From contig JAUYSK010000016.1 in the NCBI GenBank assembly GCA_030696345.1, forward strand, positions 620,001-684,000: DNA of 64,000 nucleotides. Direction: 5' to 3'. This document shows positions 47,452-55,246 of this stretch, one piece after another. The notes under the pieces are model-generated. The model did not search any database, was not told where the DNA came from, and saw only the letters and a program-made list of their open reading frames with translations. A program made the translations under genes and the position numbers. Every line of letters begins with the position of its first letter. The first letter of the stretch is position 1. The DNA is from Azonexus sp. (GTDB lineage: Bacteria > Pseudomonadota > Gammaproteobacteria > Burkholderiales > Rhodocyclaceae).

Positions 47452-48170
47452 TGTTTCCACTAAAACTCTCCGGACTGCGTTTTGTCCCCGATGGGCGGGC
47501 AGTGCTTGATGGTGTTGACCTTGAGCTCTCCGGTGAAGGCATCAGCGTCATTCTCGGTCCGAACGGTGCCGGCAAGACGCTGTTGCTGCGCTTGTTGGCA
47601 AGCCTGTTGCCGGCCGATGGCGGGACGATTATCTGGGGTGACTCAGCCCAGCCGAGCGGCCGGCTGGCCATGGTTTTCCAGCAGCCAATGCTGCTCCGCA
47701 TGTCGGTGTTCACCAATGTCGAATTCGCGCTGCGGCCACAGGCGATGAGCGCCGCCGAGCGCCGGCTCCGAACGGCCGAGGTGCTGGAGCGGGTCGGTCT
47801 GGCACATCGGGCGAAGGATTGCGCCCGGCTGCTTTCCGGTGGCGAACGGCAGCGTCTGGCGCTGGCCCGGTCTTGGGCGATGCGGCCGCGCCTGTTGCTG
47901 CTCGACGAGCCGACCGCCAGCCTGGACCCCTCCGCCACCGAAGCAGTCGAGCGGATCATTCGCGAAATCCGTACCGAGGGCGCCAAGGTGTTGATGACGA
48001 CGCACAATCTCGGGCAGGCGACGCGCTTGGCCGATGACATCATTTTCCTCGCCGATGGTCGCGTTCAGGAACACGTCCCGGCACAACGCTTTTTCGCCCA
48101 TCCGCAATCGCCGGCTGCCCGTGCATTCCTGCAAGGGGAACTGCCGTGGCGAATTGCCTTCGAACGTTGA
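47451..48170 (+). CDS. tupC: Tungstate-type ABC transporter ATP-binding protein (TupC)
   Basis: 239-aa ABC ATPase with Walker A GPNGAGKT (36-43), the Q-loop MVFQQPMLLRMSVFTNVEF, signature LSGGERQRLALARSW, and Walker B LLLLDEPTASLD with the His loop MTTHNLGQA. It is a short form without the C-terminal mop domain found in ModC. ATG 47451 shares a base with the tupB stop. moeA follows 31 bp later on the same strand. Confidence 0.88.
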   Translation: MFPLKLSGLRFVPDGRAVLDGVDLELSGEGISVILGPNGAGKTLLLRLLASLLPADGGTIIWGDSAQPSGRLAMVFQQPMLLRMSVFTNVEFALRPQAMSAAERRLRTAEVLERVGLAHRAKDCARLLSGGERQRLALARSWAMRPRLLLLDEPTASLDPSATEAVERIIREIRTEGAKVLMTTHNLGQATRLADDIIFLADGRVQEHVPAQRFFAHPQSPAARAFLQGELPWRIAFER

Positions 48171-48201
48171 GTGCCGACTACTTCATGAGACCTTATCAAC
48201 C

Positions 48202-49434
48202 ATGACCGACCAGACCAACCGTTCCCTCTCCGCCGCCGAAGCTCGCGAGCGCATGCTGGCGGCCATCTCGCCTATTACCGGCCATGAATTCCTGCCAGTA
48301 CGCAGTACGCTGGGTCGTATTCTGGCCGCCGACATCATTGCGCCGCACGATGTGCCGGCGCATGACAACTCGGCGATGGATGGCTACGCGGTGCGTTTCG
48401 ACAGCCTCGCTGGCGAGGGCGAAACGCGGCTGACGGTGGTCGGCACCGCTTTCGCCGGCAATGCTTTCTCCGGGCTGGTCGGCAAGGGGCAGGCGCTGCG
48501 CATCATGACTGGCGCCGTGCTGCCGGCTGGCGCCGATACCGTGGTCGTGCAGGAAGTGACGCGGCTTGAAGATGGCGTCGTGATCGTTCCGGCCGGGCAG
48601 CGGCAAGGTCAGAACACGCGCCGGGCTGGCGAGGATCTGACCCGCGGCGCCGTCGCGCTGGCTGCCGGCAAACACATCGGGCCGGCTGAACTCGGGCTGA
48701 TTGCCTCGCTCGGCGTCGTCGAGCTTGCCGTCAAACGCCGCCTGCGCGTGGCCTTCTTCTCGACCGGCGACGAACTTGCTTCGCTCGGTACGCCGCTGGC
48801 ACCTGGCCAGATCTACGACAGCAACCGCTATACCCTGCATGGCCTGTTGGCAAAACTGGGGGCGGAAGTCATCGATATGGGTGTCGTTCCCGACCGGCCG
48901 GAGACGCTTGAGGCCACCTTGCTCGAAGCCTCACAGGTGGCCGATGCAATCATCACCACCGGCGGCGTTTCGGTCGGCGAGGCCGATTTCATCAAGGAAG
49001 TGCTGGCCAAGCTGGGCGAGGTCAAGTTCTGGAAACTCAACATCAAGCCGGGTCGGCCGATGGCTTTCGGCAAGGTCGGGAATGCCTGGCTGTTCGGACT
49101 GCCGGGCAACCCGGTAGCGGTGATGGTCAGCTACACGCAGTTCGCACTCGATGCGCTGCTGCGGCTTTCCGGGCTCGATCCGGTGCCGGTGCGGCCGTTG
49201 CTGACGGTAGCGTCGGCCAATGCCATCAAGAAGCAGCCGGGTCGGCGCGAATACCTGCGCGGGGCGATTGCTGCGGTGGACGGGCGTTTTCAGGTAAAAA
49301 CCACGGGCAACCAGGGCTCCGGCGTGCTGCGCTCGATGTCGGAAGCCAACTGTTTTGTCGTGCTGCCGGAGGATTGCGCTGGCGTGGCGGCCGGTGACAG
49401 CGTGCAGGTGCAACTGTTTGACGGGCTGATCTGA
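48202..49434 (+). CDS. moeA: Molybdopterin molybdenumtransferase MoeA
   Basis: Inserts molybdenum, or in some paralogues tungsten, into molybdopterin. The 410-aa product has the family motifs VPAHDNSAMDGYAVR, RIMTGAVLPAGADTVVVQE, FFSTGDELASLG, GQIYDSNRYTLHGLL, ITTGGVSVGEADFIKEVL, and FGLPGNPVAVMVSY. Its position after tupBC suggests a tungsten-related copy, but sequence alone does not prove metal choice. The small CxxC protein gene follows directly. Confidence 0.93.
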   Translation: MTDQTNRSLSAAEARERMLAAISPITGHEFLPVRSTLGRILAADIIAPHDVPAHDNSAMDGYAVRFDSLAGEGETRLTVVGTAFAGNAFSGLVGKGQALRIMTGAVLPAGADTVVVQEVTRLEDGVVIVPAGQRQGQNTRRAGEDLTRGAVALAAGKHIGPAELGLIASLGVVELAVKRRLRVAFFSTGDELASLGTPLAPGQIYDSNRYTLHGLLAKLGAEVIDMGVVPDRPETLEATLLEASQVADAIITTGGVSVGEADFIKEVLAKLGEVKFWKLNIKPGRPMAFGKVGNAWLFGLPGNPVAVMVSYTQFALDALLRLSGLDPVPVRPLLTVASANAIKKQPGRREYLRGAIAAVDGRFQVKTTGNQGSGVLRSMSEANCFVVLPEDCAGVAAGDSVQVQLFDGLI

Positions 49435-49436
49435 GC

Positions 49437-49727
49437 GTGAGCGAAGCGGCCGTCACCTGCTCGACTTGCCGCGCCTGCTGTTGTCGGCTGGAAGTCATGC
49501 TGATGGGTGACGACGAACCGCCGCGCCAGATGACCCTGCGCGACCGCTGGGGCGGCTGGGTGATGCGGCGCCTCGAAGATGGCTGGTGCATCGCGCTGGA
49601 TCGGCAGACCATGTTGTGCAGCATCTACGAACAGCGGCCTTTCGTTTGCCGCGAATATCAGGAAGGCGACTACGACTGTCTTGAGCAGCGCAAGCAACTG
49701 GTCGCCGTGAAACCGGAAAATCCATGA
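49437..49727 (+). CDS. YkgJ/UPF0153 family cysteine-cluster protein
   Basis: 96-aa protein with a metal-binding cysteine cluster at the start ([13 protein letters not shown]) and further Cys in GWCIAL, MLCSIY, FVCREY and YDCLEQ, as in the zinc/iron-chelating UPF0153 family. The start is GTG, 2 bp after the moeA stop. Its stop overlaps the next gene by 4 bp. Function is unknown. Confidence 0.82.
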   Translation: MSEAAVTCSTCRACCCRLEVMLMGDDEPPRQMTLRDRWGGWVMRRLEDGWCIALDRQTMLCSIYEQRPFVCREYQEGDYDCLEQRKQLVAVKPENP

Positions 49728-49960
49728 CCACTGAACAACCGAAAAATCCCCTGCACGGCGTCACGCTGGAGAAAATCCTCAACGAGCTAGTGGCGCACTA
49801 CGGCTGGGAAGGGCTGGGCCGGGAGATTGAGATTCGTTGCTTCACGCACGATCCGAGTGTTGCTTCCAGTCTGAAGTTTCTGCGTCGGACACCGTGGGCG
49901 CGCGAGCGGGTGGAATCGCTGTACGTTTATGTGCTGCGCCGACAGGCGAAGCCGGTCTGA
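49724..49960 (+). CDS. VF530 / DUF2132 family small DNA-binding-fold protein
   Basis: 78-aa protein matching the VF530 family: [49 protein letters not shown] and [10 protein letters not shown]. The fold resembles DNA-binding helical proteins, but no target is known. ATGA overlap with the upstream gene. A REP pair follows. Confidence 0.88.
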   Translation: MTTEQPKNPLHGVTLEKILNELVAHYGWEGLGREIEIRCFTHDPSVASSLKFLRRTPWARERVESLYVYVLRRQAKPV

Positions 49961-49978
49961 ATTCATCGGTCGGCGGTG

Positions 49979-50127
49979 CTTCGATACGGCGCGTTGCGCC
50001 TACTCAGCATGAACGGGCTCTATCTCATGGGGTGAAGCATCCGTTCGCCCCTTCGATAAGCTCAGGACACAGCCTGAGTAGCCCACGCAGTGGGCGTATC
50101 GAAGCCTGTCCTGAGCTTATCGAAGGG
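49979..50127. repeat. REP-type repeat pair with nested inverted repeat
   Basis: Copy 49979-50016 faces a longer copy at 50041-50104. The second contains an inserted arm CTTCGATAAGCTCAGGAC (~50050-50068) that pairs with GTCCTGAGCTTATCGAAG (50108-50125), so two REP subtypes are combined. It fills the gap between two convergent genes. Confidence 0.85.
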
Positions 50128-50149
50128 GGCTTGATCGTGAGGCCACCCC

Positions 50150-53100
50150 TCAGGATTTTTGCCGGTGGCGGGCATGCAGGAGGACGATGCCGACCAGTTC
50201 GTCAGGATCGATCGGCTTGGCGATATGCCCGACCATGCCGGCGGCGAGGCATTTTTCCCGCTCTTCACCAAAGGCGTGCGCCGTCTGGGCAACGATGGGT
50301 AAGTCCGGGGCCATTTCCAGAATGCGGCGGGTGGCTTCGTAGCCATCCATTTCCGGCATCTGCAGATCCATCAGCACGATGTCGTAGGCGTCACCGCCGT
50401 GGTGGAGGATGTGTTGTACCGCCTCGCGGCCGTTGCTGACCATCGTGACTTGCGCCCCGTCTTCGCTGAGGTTTTCTTCCAGCGCTGCTTGATTGATTGG
50501 TTCATCCTCGGCGGCGAGGATGGATAGTCCGGCCAGCGGTTTGTGGACGGCGCTCGGTGCGGATGCCGGCGCCGGCAGTGCAGCGGGTTTGGTCGGCTGG
50601 ATATACGGGAGATGAAACTCGAAGACGCTGCCGATGCCCAGCTGACTTTCGACCAGAATGTCACCGCCCATCAGTTCGAGGATGCGCTTGCTGATTGCCA
50701 GGCCGAGACCGGTGCCGCCGAAGCGCCGCGTTGCCGATGCATCGGCCTGCTGGAAGGCATTGAAGAGTTCGCCGAGCTGCTTTTCGCTCATGCCGATGCC
50801 GGTATCGGTGATCTTGAAATGCAGCCGGTCGTTATCCAGTCTCACGGATAGCGTGATACTGCCGGCTTCGGTGAATTTGACGGCATTGGCCATGACGTTC
50901 AGCAACACCTGACCGATACGGAGTGGATCGCTGATGCAGGTTTTTGGCAGGTCGGGCGCCAGCTCGACCGTCAGTTCAAGCTTCTTGGCGTGGGCGCGAT
51001 CAGCAACGATTTCCAGTGTTTGATTGATCAGCTCAGGCAGAAAGACTTCCGTCTGTTCGATGTTGAGTTTGCCGGCTTCGATTTTCGAGAAATCGAGAAT
51101 GTCGTTGATGACGCCGAGCAGGCGCTTGCCCGAAGTGATTATCTTGCTGAAGGCATCGCGCGCCTTTTCGCTGTTCAGGTAATTGCGCTGGCCAATTTCG
51201 GCAAAGCCGAGCACGCCATTCAGCGGCGTGCGGATTTCGTGGCTCATGTTGGCGAGGAATTCACTGCGTACCCGGGCCAGGTTTTCGGCGGCAAGCAGCG
51301 CGTGTTCGCGGGCTTCGGCCGCCGCCCGCTGATCGCTGATATCGACCAGGCTGGTGACGGCACCGGTGATCCTGCCATTGGTTTCCATCGGGTGGGTGGC
51401 GTATATCACCGCGATGGCGTGACCATCGGCATGCCAGTAAATCTCGTTGTCCACACGCACCCGCTGGCCCAGGCGCAGCGTGCTGTAGCTTGGGCAGTCG
51501 GCCACCGGATACTCGCTGCCGTCAGCGTGATGGTGATGGAACAGGGTGTGCGCCGAGCGACCGATCACCTGCTCGGGCGTGTAGCCCAGCATGGCGCAGG
51601 CGGCCGGATTGATGAAGGTGATGGCGCCGTCCTGGTCGATCCCGTAAAGGCCGCCGGCGCTGGAATCAAGCAATGAACTCGCCCGGGCCTCGATTTCCAT
51701 CAGGGCGTCGGTTCGCTCCTTGACCAGTGCTTCGAGATCCTTGCGATAGGCTTCAAGTTCGGCCTCGTTGCGTTTGCGCTCGGAAATGTCGCGGAAGACA
51801 TTGACCGCGCCGGTGATCTGCCCATCCTGCTCCAGTGCGGCGACCGTGTGTTCAACCGCAAAAAAAGTGCCGTCCCGTCGCCAGTAACAGTCCTCATTGA
51901 CCTGTCGCGTCTTGCCATCCTGGATGGTCATGAAGATCGGGCATTCGCTGACCGGAAAATCTCGCCCATCGGCATGGTGATGGTGGGCCAGCGCATGCAG
52001 GTTTGCCCCGATGCCCTCGTTTTCGTTCCAGCCGAACATCTGGCGGGCCGAGCGGTTGATGAAGGTGATCTTGCCCTGGGTATCAACGCCGCAGATCCCT
52101 TCCCCGGCCGAGTCCAGAATCAGCTCGCTCTGCTGGCGTGCAGCTTCGGCATCCTCCTTGCGGCGCAACAGCGTTTCATTCAGTGAGTTGAGTTCTGCCT
52201 GAGCCTGTTCGCGGCGTTGCCAGTTGAAATACGCCAGGCGCGCGAAAAACAGTGTAACGACCAGGAACAGCAGGACGAGGACTGCCGTGCGAAGCGAGTC
52301 GCGTTTCCAGTCGGCGAGATAATCCTCATCGGCCAGACCGACCAGAAGGAACAGATCATAAGGCTCGACCCGATTGAATCGATAGATACGTGAAATGCCA
52401 TCAATGCCCGACGTCGCCTGATAGCTTGTTTCGACCAGATCGGAGTCAAGCAGGGCACGTAATTGCGGCGAAGGTGTCGAGGCGCCAGTCTTGGCGCCGG
52501 CAGGGTCAGCCTTGCTGTAGCGGGCAATCAGGTTGGTCTTTGTCCAGAATCCTGTATTCCCCTGCTGACCAAGATCAAGCCTGGAGAACTGGGTAATGAA
52601 GTAATCCACGGGTACGGCAACGTGCGCCGTGCCGGCAAATGTGCCGTCGGGATTGTTGAGCCGACGCGCGAAAATCACGACGGGTTTCAGGCTGGTACGG
52701 CCAGCCAATGGCGGTGAGATCAACAGACCGGCATTGGGCTCATCCCGCAGGTAGGTGTAATAGGGTCGATCAGCAATGCTGACCCTGGTTATCTGGACAT
52801 TCGAGACCGCATGGATGATCAAGCCATCCGCATTGCCAATCCTGAGCCCGAGTGAATCGGGAATACGTGCATCCTGCCGCGCCAGGAAAGCCTCGAATTC
52901 CGGGGTCTTGATGCCGCCATGATTTCGCTGACGATCAATCTCATCGATCACGTTGAGCAGCGTGATGTCGATCTGCTTCACGAAGCCGGCGATGTTCTGT
53001 TTGAGAATCCGGGCGTAGTTCTCGGTCAGCAGGCGAGCTTCGCTCGATGCGGCTTTCCGGTTCTCCGAAACGACGATGCCGGCGATGCTGAAGATGATCA

Positions 53101-53248
53101 GATTGAGCAACAGGGTGCCCAGCCAGATCAGTTGCCCGAAGCTTGGGCCGGATCTTTTCATGGTGCTATCAACCGATGGACTTGCGGTCATTCGTTTCTG
53201 GTCGAGGGCGTTTATCAGATCGGTGAAAGGGCTGAAAACCGCAAGCAT
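50150..53248 (-). CDS. Membrane hybrid histidine kinase (Cache-PAS-PAS-HisKA-HATPase-REC)
   Basis: 1032-aa sensor kinase. It has a membrane helix (~43-65), a periplasmic Cache-type region with FARRLNNPDGTFAGTAHVAVP, a second helix (~330-345), and two PAS domains that each carry an HHHHADG...CP motif. The kinase His670 lies in [14 protein letters not shown], with ATPase motifs DTGIGMSEKQ and [12 protein letters not shown]. The C-terminal receiver has Asp961 in IVLMDLQMPEMDG. No output protein is adjacent. The exact start is uncertain: ATG at 53248, 53191 and 53161 are all possible and none has a good ribosome binding site. Similar in design to the kinase at 55247. Confidence 0.9.
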   Translation of the reverse strand: MLAVFSPFTDLINALDQKRMTASPSVDSTMKRSGPSFGQLIWLGTLLLNLIIFSIAGIVVSENRKAASSEARLLTENYARILKQNIAGFVKQIDITLLNVIDEIDRQRNHGGIKTPEFEAFLARQDARIPDSLGLRIGNADGLIIHAVSNVQITRVSIADRPYYTYLRDEPNAGLLISPPLAGRTSLKPVVIFARRLNNPDGTFAGTAHVAVPVDYFITQFSRLDLGQQGNTGFWTKTNLIARYSKADPAGAKTGASTPSPQLRALLDSDLVETSYQATSGIDGISRIYRFNRVEPYDLFLLVGLADEDYLADWKRDSLRTAVLVLLFLVVTLFFARLAYFNWQRREQAQAELNSLNETLLRRKEDAEAARQQSELILDSAGEGICGVDTQGKITFINRSARQMFGWNENEGIGANLHALAHHHHADGRDFPVSECPIFMTIQDGKTRQVNEDCYWRRDGTFFAVEHTVAALEQDGQITGAVNVFRDISERKRNEAELEAYRKDLEALVKERTDALMEIEARASSLLDSSAGGLYGIDQDGAITFINPAACAMLGYTPEQVIGRSAHTLFHHHHADGSEYPVADCPSYSTLRLGQRVRVDNEIYWHADGHAIAVIYATHPMETNGRITGAVTSLVDISDQRAAAEAREHALLAAENLARVRSEFLANMSHEIRTPLNGVLGFAEIGQRNYLNSEKARDAFSKIITSGKRLLGVINDILDFSKIEAGKLNIEQTEVFLPELINQTLEIVADRAHAKKLELTVELAPDLPKTCISDPLRIGQVLLNVMANAVKFTEAGSITLSVRLDNDRLHFKITDTGIGMSEKQLGELFNAFQQADASATRRFGGTGLGLAISKRILELMGGDILVESQLGIGSVFEFHLPYIQPTKPAALPAPASAPSAVHKPLAGLSILAAEDEPINQAALEENLSEDGAQVTMVSNGREAVQHILHHGGDAYDIVLMDLQMPEMDGYEATRRILEMAPDLPIVAQTAHAFGEEREKCLAAGMVGHIAKPIDPDELVGIVLLHARHRQKS

Positions 53249-53461
53249 CTTGCGGCTGATAAGTGCACCGAAAAGTCTATCACCTTGGCGATATTTGCGG
53301 ACGGGCGTTTCACCATAGGAATTTCAGCAAATTTCGCTCGTCGGGTGAGTAAATTGGTGCGCTGCACAACAGAACGTCTGCCACCTCGTCCGGATCGCCA
53401 AATATTCGTAGGAGCGGCGTCCCGGGCTGGCTATCATGCGGCTCCCCCTGAAAGATTTGCC

Positions 53462-55138
53462 ATGATCATCCTCAAGAACGTCACCCTGCGCCGCAGCTCG
53501 AAAGTGCTGCTCGACAAGACCTCGGTCACCATCAACCCCGGTGAGAAGGTCGGCCTGGTTGGCCGCAACGGTGCCGGCAAATCGACGCTGTTCGCGCTGC
53601 TCAACGGCACGCTGCATGAGGATGGCGGTGATTACTCGATTCCCAAGCAATGGCAGATGGGCCAGGTCTCGCAGGACATGCCGGAAACCGAGCAATCGGC
53701 CACTGACTTCGTCATCGACGGAGACACCCGATTGCTTGCCGCCCGCAACGAGGTTCATGACGCCGAGGCAACCGACGACGGCATGCGCATGGCCGAAGCC
53801 TACATGGCGCTCAACGACGCCGGCGAGCACGACGCCGAAGCCCGCGCCCAGTCGCTGATCCTCGGCCTCGGCTTCAAGGTGGCGGAACTGTATAACCCGG
53901 TCAACAGCTTCTCCGGCGGCTGGCGCATGCGCCTGCAACTGGCCCGCGCCCTGATGTGCCCGTCCGACATCCTGCTGCTCGACGAACCGACCAACCACCT
54001 GGACCTCGACGCCCTCGTCTGGCTCGAAGCCTGGCTCAAGCGCTACCAGGGCACGCTGGTCATGATCACCCACGACCGCGAATTCCTCGACGCCATCACC
54101 GGTGTCACGCTGCATATCGACAACGCCAAGCTGGTTCGCTACGGCGGCAACTACAGCAAGTTCGAAGACATGCGCGCCGAGCAGATGCTGCTCCAGCAGG
54201 CGACGATGGCGAAACAGGCCGAGAAGATCGCCCACCTGCAATCCTTCATCGCCCGCTTCAAGGCCAAGGCCAGCAAGGCCAAACAGGCGCAGAGCCGGGT
54301 CAAGGCGCTCGACCGCATGGAAAAGATCGCGCCAGTACTGGCCGATGCCGAATTTACCTTCGAGTTCCAGGAGCCGCAGAACCTGCCCAACCCGATGCTG
54401 TCGATGATGGATGTCACCATCGGCTACCCGCCGGCCGAAGAAGCGCCGGCCGGCACGCCGCCGACCGTCATCGTGCGCGGCATCAACCGCTCGGTGATGG
54501 CTGGCCAGCGCATCGGCATCCTTGGCGCCAACGGCCAGGGCAAGTCCACGCTGGTCAAGACCATCGCCTGCGAACTGGCGGCGATCGGCGGCGACCTCAC
54601 CGAAGGCAAGGGCCTCAACATCGGCTACTTCGCCCAGCAGGAACTCGACGTGCTGCGCCCGCAGGACACGCCGCTCGAACACATGGTGCGCCTGGCCAAG
54701 GAGGCCATTGCCAACGGCCGCAGCAATGTGCCGGGCCGCGAGCAGGAATTGCGCAACTTTCTCGGCACCTTCAACTTCGGTGGCGAGATGGTCAAACAGG
54801 CCGTCGGCACCATGAGCGGTGGCGAAAAGGCCCGGCTGGTGCTGTGCATGATCGTCTGGCAGCGCCCCAACCTGCTGCTGCTCGACGAGCCAACCAACCA
54901 CCTCGACCTCAGCACCCGCGAAGCACTCGCCGTCGCGCTCAACGAGTTCGAAGGCACCGTCATGCTGGTCAGCCATGATCGCGCCCTGCTCCGTTCGGTC
55001 TGCGACGAGTTCTGGCTGGTTTCCAAGGGTGGCGTCGAGCCGTTCGACGGCGATCTGGAAGACTATCAGCGCTATCTGCTCGAAGAAGCCAAGCGGGTAC
55101 GTGAGGAGGCTTCAGCGCAGCAAAAACTGGTGGCATGA
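53462..55138 (+). CDS. ABC-F family ATPase (YheS-like)
   Basis: Cytoplasmic translation-factor-type ABC protein, 558 aa, with two ABC domains and no membrane part. Domain 1: Walker A GRNGAGKS (34-41), signature FSGGWRMRLQLARAL, Walker B ILLLDEPTNHLD. A Lys/Gln-rich linker helix (FIARFKAKASKAKQAQSRVKALDRM) follows. Domain 2: GANGQGKS, MSGGEKARLVLCM, LLLLDEPTNHLDLSTREAL. It most resembles E. coli YheS but is shorter. ATG 53462 is chosen at the conserved MIILKNVTLR start. Confidence 0.92.
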   Translation: MIILKNVTLRRSSKVLLDKTSVTINPGEKVGLVGRNGAGKSTLFALLNGTLHEDGGDYSIPKQWQMGQVSQDMPETEQSATDFVIDGDTRLLAARNEVHDAEATDDGMRMAEAYMALNDAGEHDAEARAQSLILGLGFKVAELYNPVNSFSGGWRMRLQLARALMCPSDILLLDEPTNHLDLDALVWLEAWLKRYQGTLVMITHDREFLDAITGVTLHIDNAKLVRYGGNYSKFEDMRAEQMLLQQATMAKQAEKIAHLQSFIARFKAKASKAKQAQSRVKALDRMEKIAPVLADAEFTFEFQEPQNLPNPMLSMMDVTIGYPPAEEAPAGTPPTVIVRGINRSVMAGQRIGILGANGQGKSTLVKTIACELAAIGGDLTEGKGLNIGYFAQQELDVLRPQDTPLEHMVRLAKEAIANGRSNVPGREQELRNFLGTFNFGGEMVKQAVGTMSGGEKARLVLCMIVWQRPNLLLLDEPTNHLDLSTREALAVALNEFEGTVMLVSHDRALLRSVCDEFWLVSKGGVEPFDGDLEDYQRYLLEEAKRVREEASAQQKLVA

Positions 55139-55246
55139 GGGTTTGAATTGCCGCGTGTTGGCGCAACTGGCTTATGCCAAAAGTGCTAGAAAAGCGCATA
55201 ATGGCTTGACGAAAGCAGGGTTAATTTCTCCGCGAATTACGTCACC

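Noticed and set aside
49979..50127. CRISPR-like repeat array
   Set aside because: The repeats are inverted pairs of REP type, not direct repeats with unique equal-length spacers, and no cas genes are present.
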